NCBI GenBank assembly: GCA_021790195.1
Contig: JAJYIF010000026.1
Location: forward strand, 1 to 41,720
DNA: 41,720 nucleotides
Direction: 5' to 3'
Source: Nitrospirota bacterium
GTDB lineage: Bacteria; Nitrospirota; Thermodesulfovibrionia; Thermodesulfovibrionales; UBA9159
Both the position numbers and the translations under genes were made by a program. How positions within the stretch are numbered: the first letter of the stretch is position 1; each line of letters starts with the position of its first letter. Shown in pieces: positions 41,663-41,720 of this stretch. Below the pieces are notes generated by a model. It was given only the letters and a program-made list of their open reading frames with translations. It had not been told where the DNA came from and made no database searches.

Positions 41663-41720
41663 GCCGCCAGTTTTACCGGGATGCCGGGACGTGGCAGTTT
41701 CCAGTATGCCTCAAAAGGCG

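Noticed and set aside
1-41720. CRISPR arrays, rRNA or tRNA genes
   Set aside because: No regularly spaced direct repeats were seen, and no intergenic gap holds a cloverleaf or rRNA-like sequence; the repeats present are attC sites, hairpins and palindromes.

Overview
The window reads as chromosomal DNA of an anaerobic or microaerophilic, sulfur- and metal-handling environmental bacterium. Haem-sensor kinases, a sigma-54 circuit, a YeiH-type exporter with a rhodanese, a split-Soret-like cytochrome, an aldehyde:ferredoxin oxidoreductase (AOR) and GH57/GH13 glucan enzymes would all suit a Nitrospirota (Thermodesulfovibrionia-like) or deltaproteobacterial lineage. That placement is inference from gene content; no rRNA or other marker is present.

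Region 1 (1-5121) is a chromosomal integron. A long integron integrase (intI, + strand) faces away from an array of six gene cassettes on the - strand. The boundaries can be proved from the sequence. Each cassette starts with TTNNNN at a G/TT core, and the outer core of its own attC is the reverse complement of that start (GTTATGG, GTTGGCG, GTTGTAC, GTTATGA, GTTAGAT, GTTGTGC in order from intI). An attI core, a good cassette promoter and a palindrome over the intI -10 box are visible. Cassette products are small membrane, secreted or unknown proteins. Two short hydrophobic ORFs with strong ribosome sites run backwards, towards intI.

Region 2 (5122-10425) holds a frameshifted hicA toxin relic, tilS, the gltX-glnS pair and a small lipoprotein.

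Region 3 (10649-22022, - strand) is the most unusual part: a five-gene polyglucan operon. In transcription order it encodes a plant-type alpha-glucan water dikinase (GWD), a plant PWD/GWD3-type dikinase fused to an N-terminal xylose-isomerase-like TIM barrel, a GH13 enzyme fused to a second such barrel, a DUF4912 protein and a GH57 branching enzyme. In plants GWD and PWD phosphorylate starch in sequence to open granules. Here both types sit in one bacterial operon with glucan-building or glucan-trimming enzymes.

Region 4 (22302-33724) is signalling and sulfur/redox. A haem-binding (DUF3365) histidine kinase overlaps an NtrC-type regulator. Just downstream, a near-consensus sigma-54 promoter precedes a tandem rhodanese, a YeiH-family exporter and a 71-residue cysteine protein. 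Then come a convergent Tat-exported split-Soret-like cytochrome, an ABC ATPase relic, a chromate transporter, a second DUF3365 kinase without a partner regulator, and a CBS-pair protein.

Region 5 (33758-41720) is a mosaic. An apparently AT-richer islet (GNAT, flavoproteins, PPOX-like protein, small membrane protein, PF03013-like protein, unknown) lies between gene remnants: a C-terminal tail at 33758-33846 and a 5'-truncated ydiK-like permease. Next come a gpmA with a large in-frame internal deletion, a ferredoxin-AOR operon and an IS630-type transposase remnant at the right edge.
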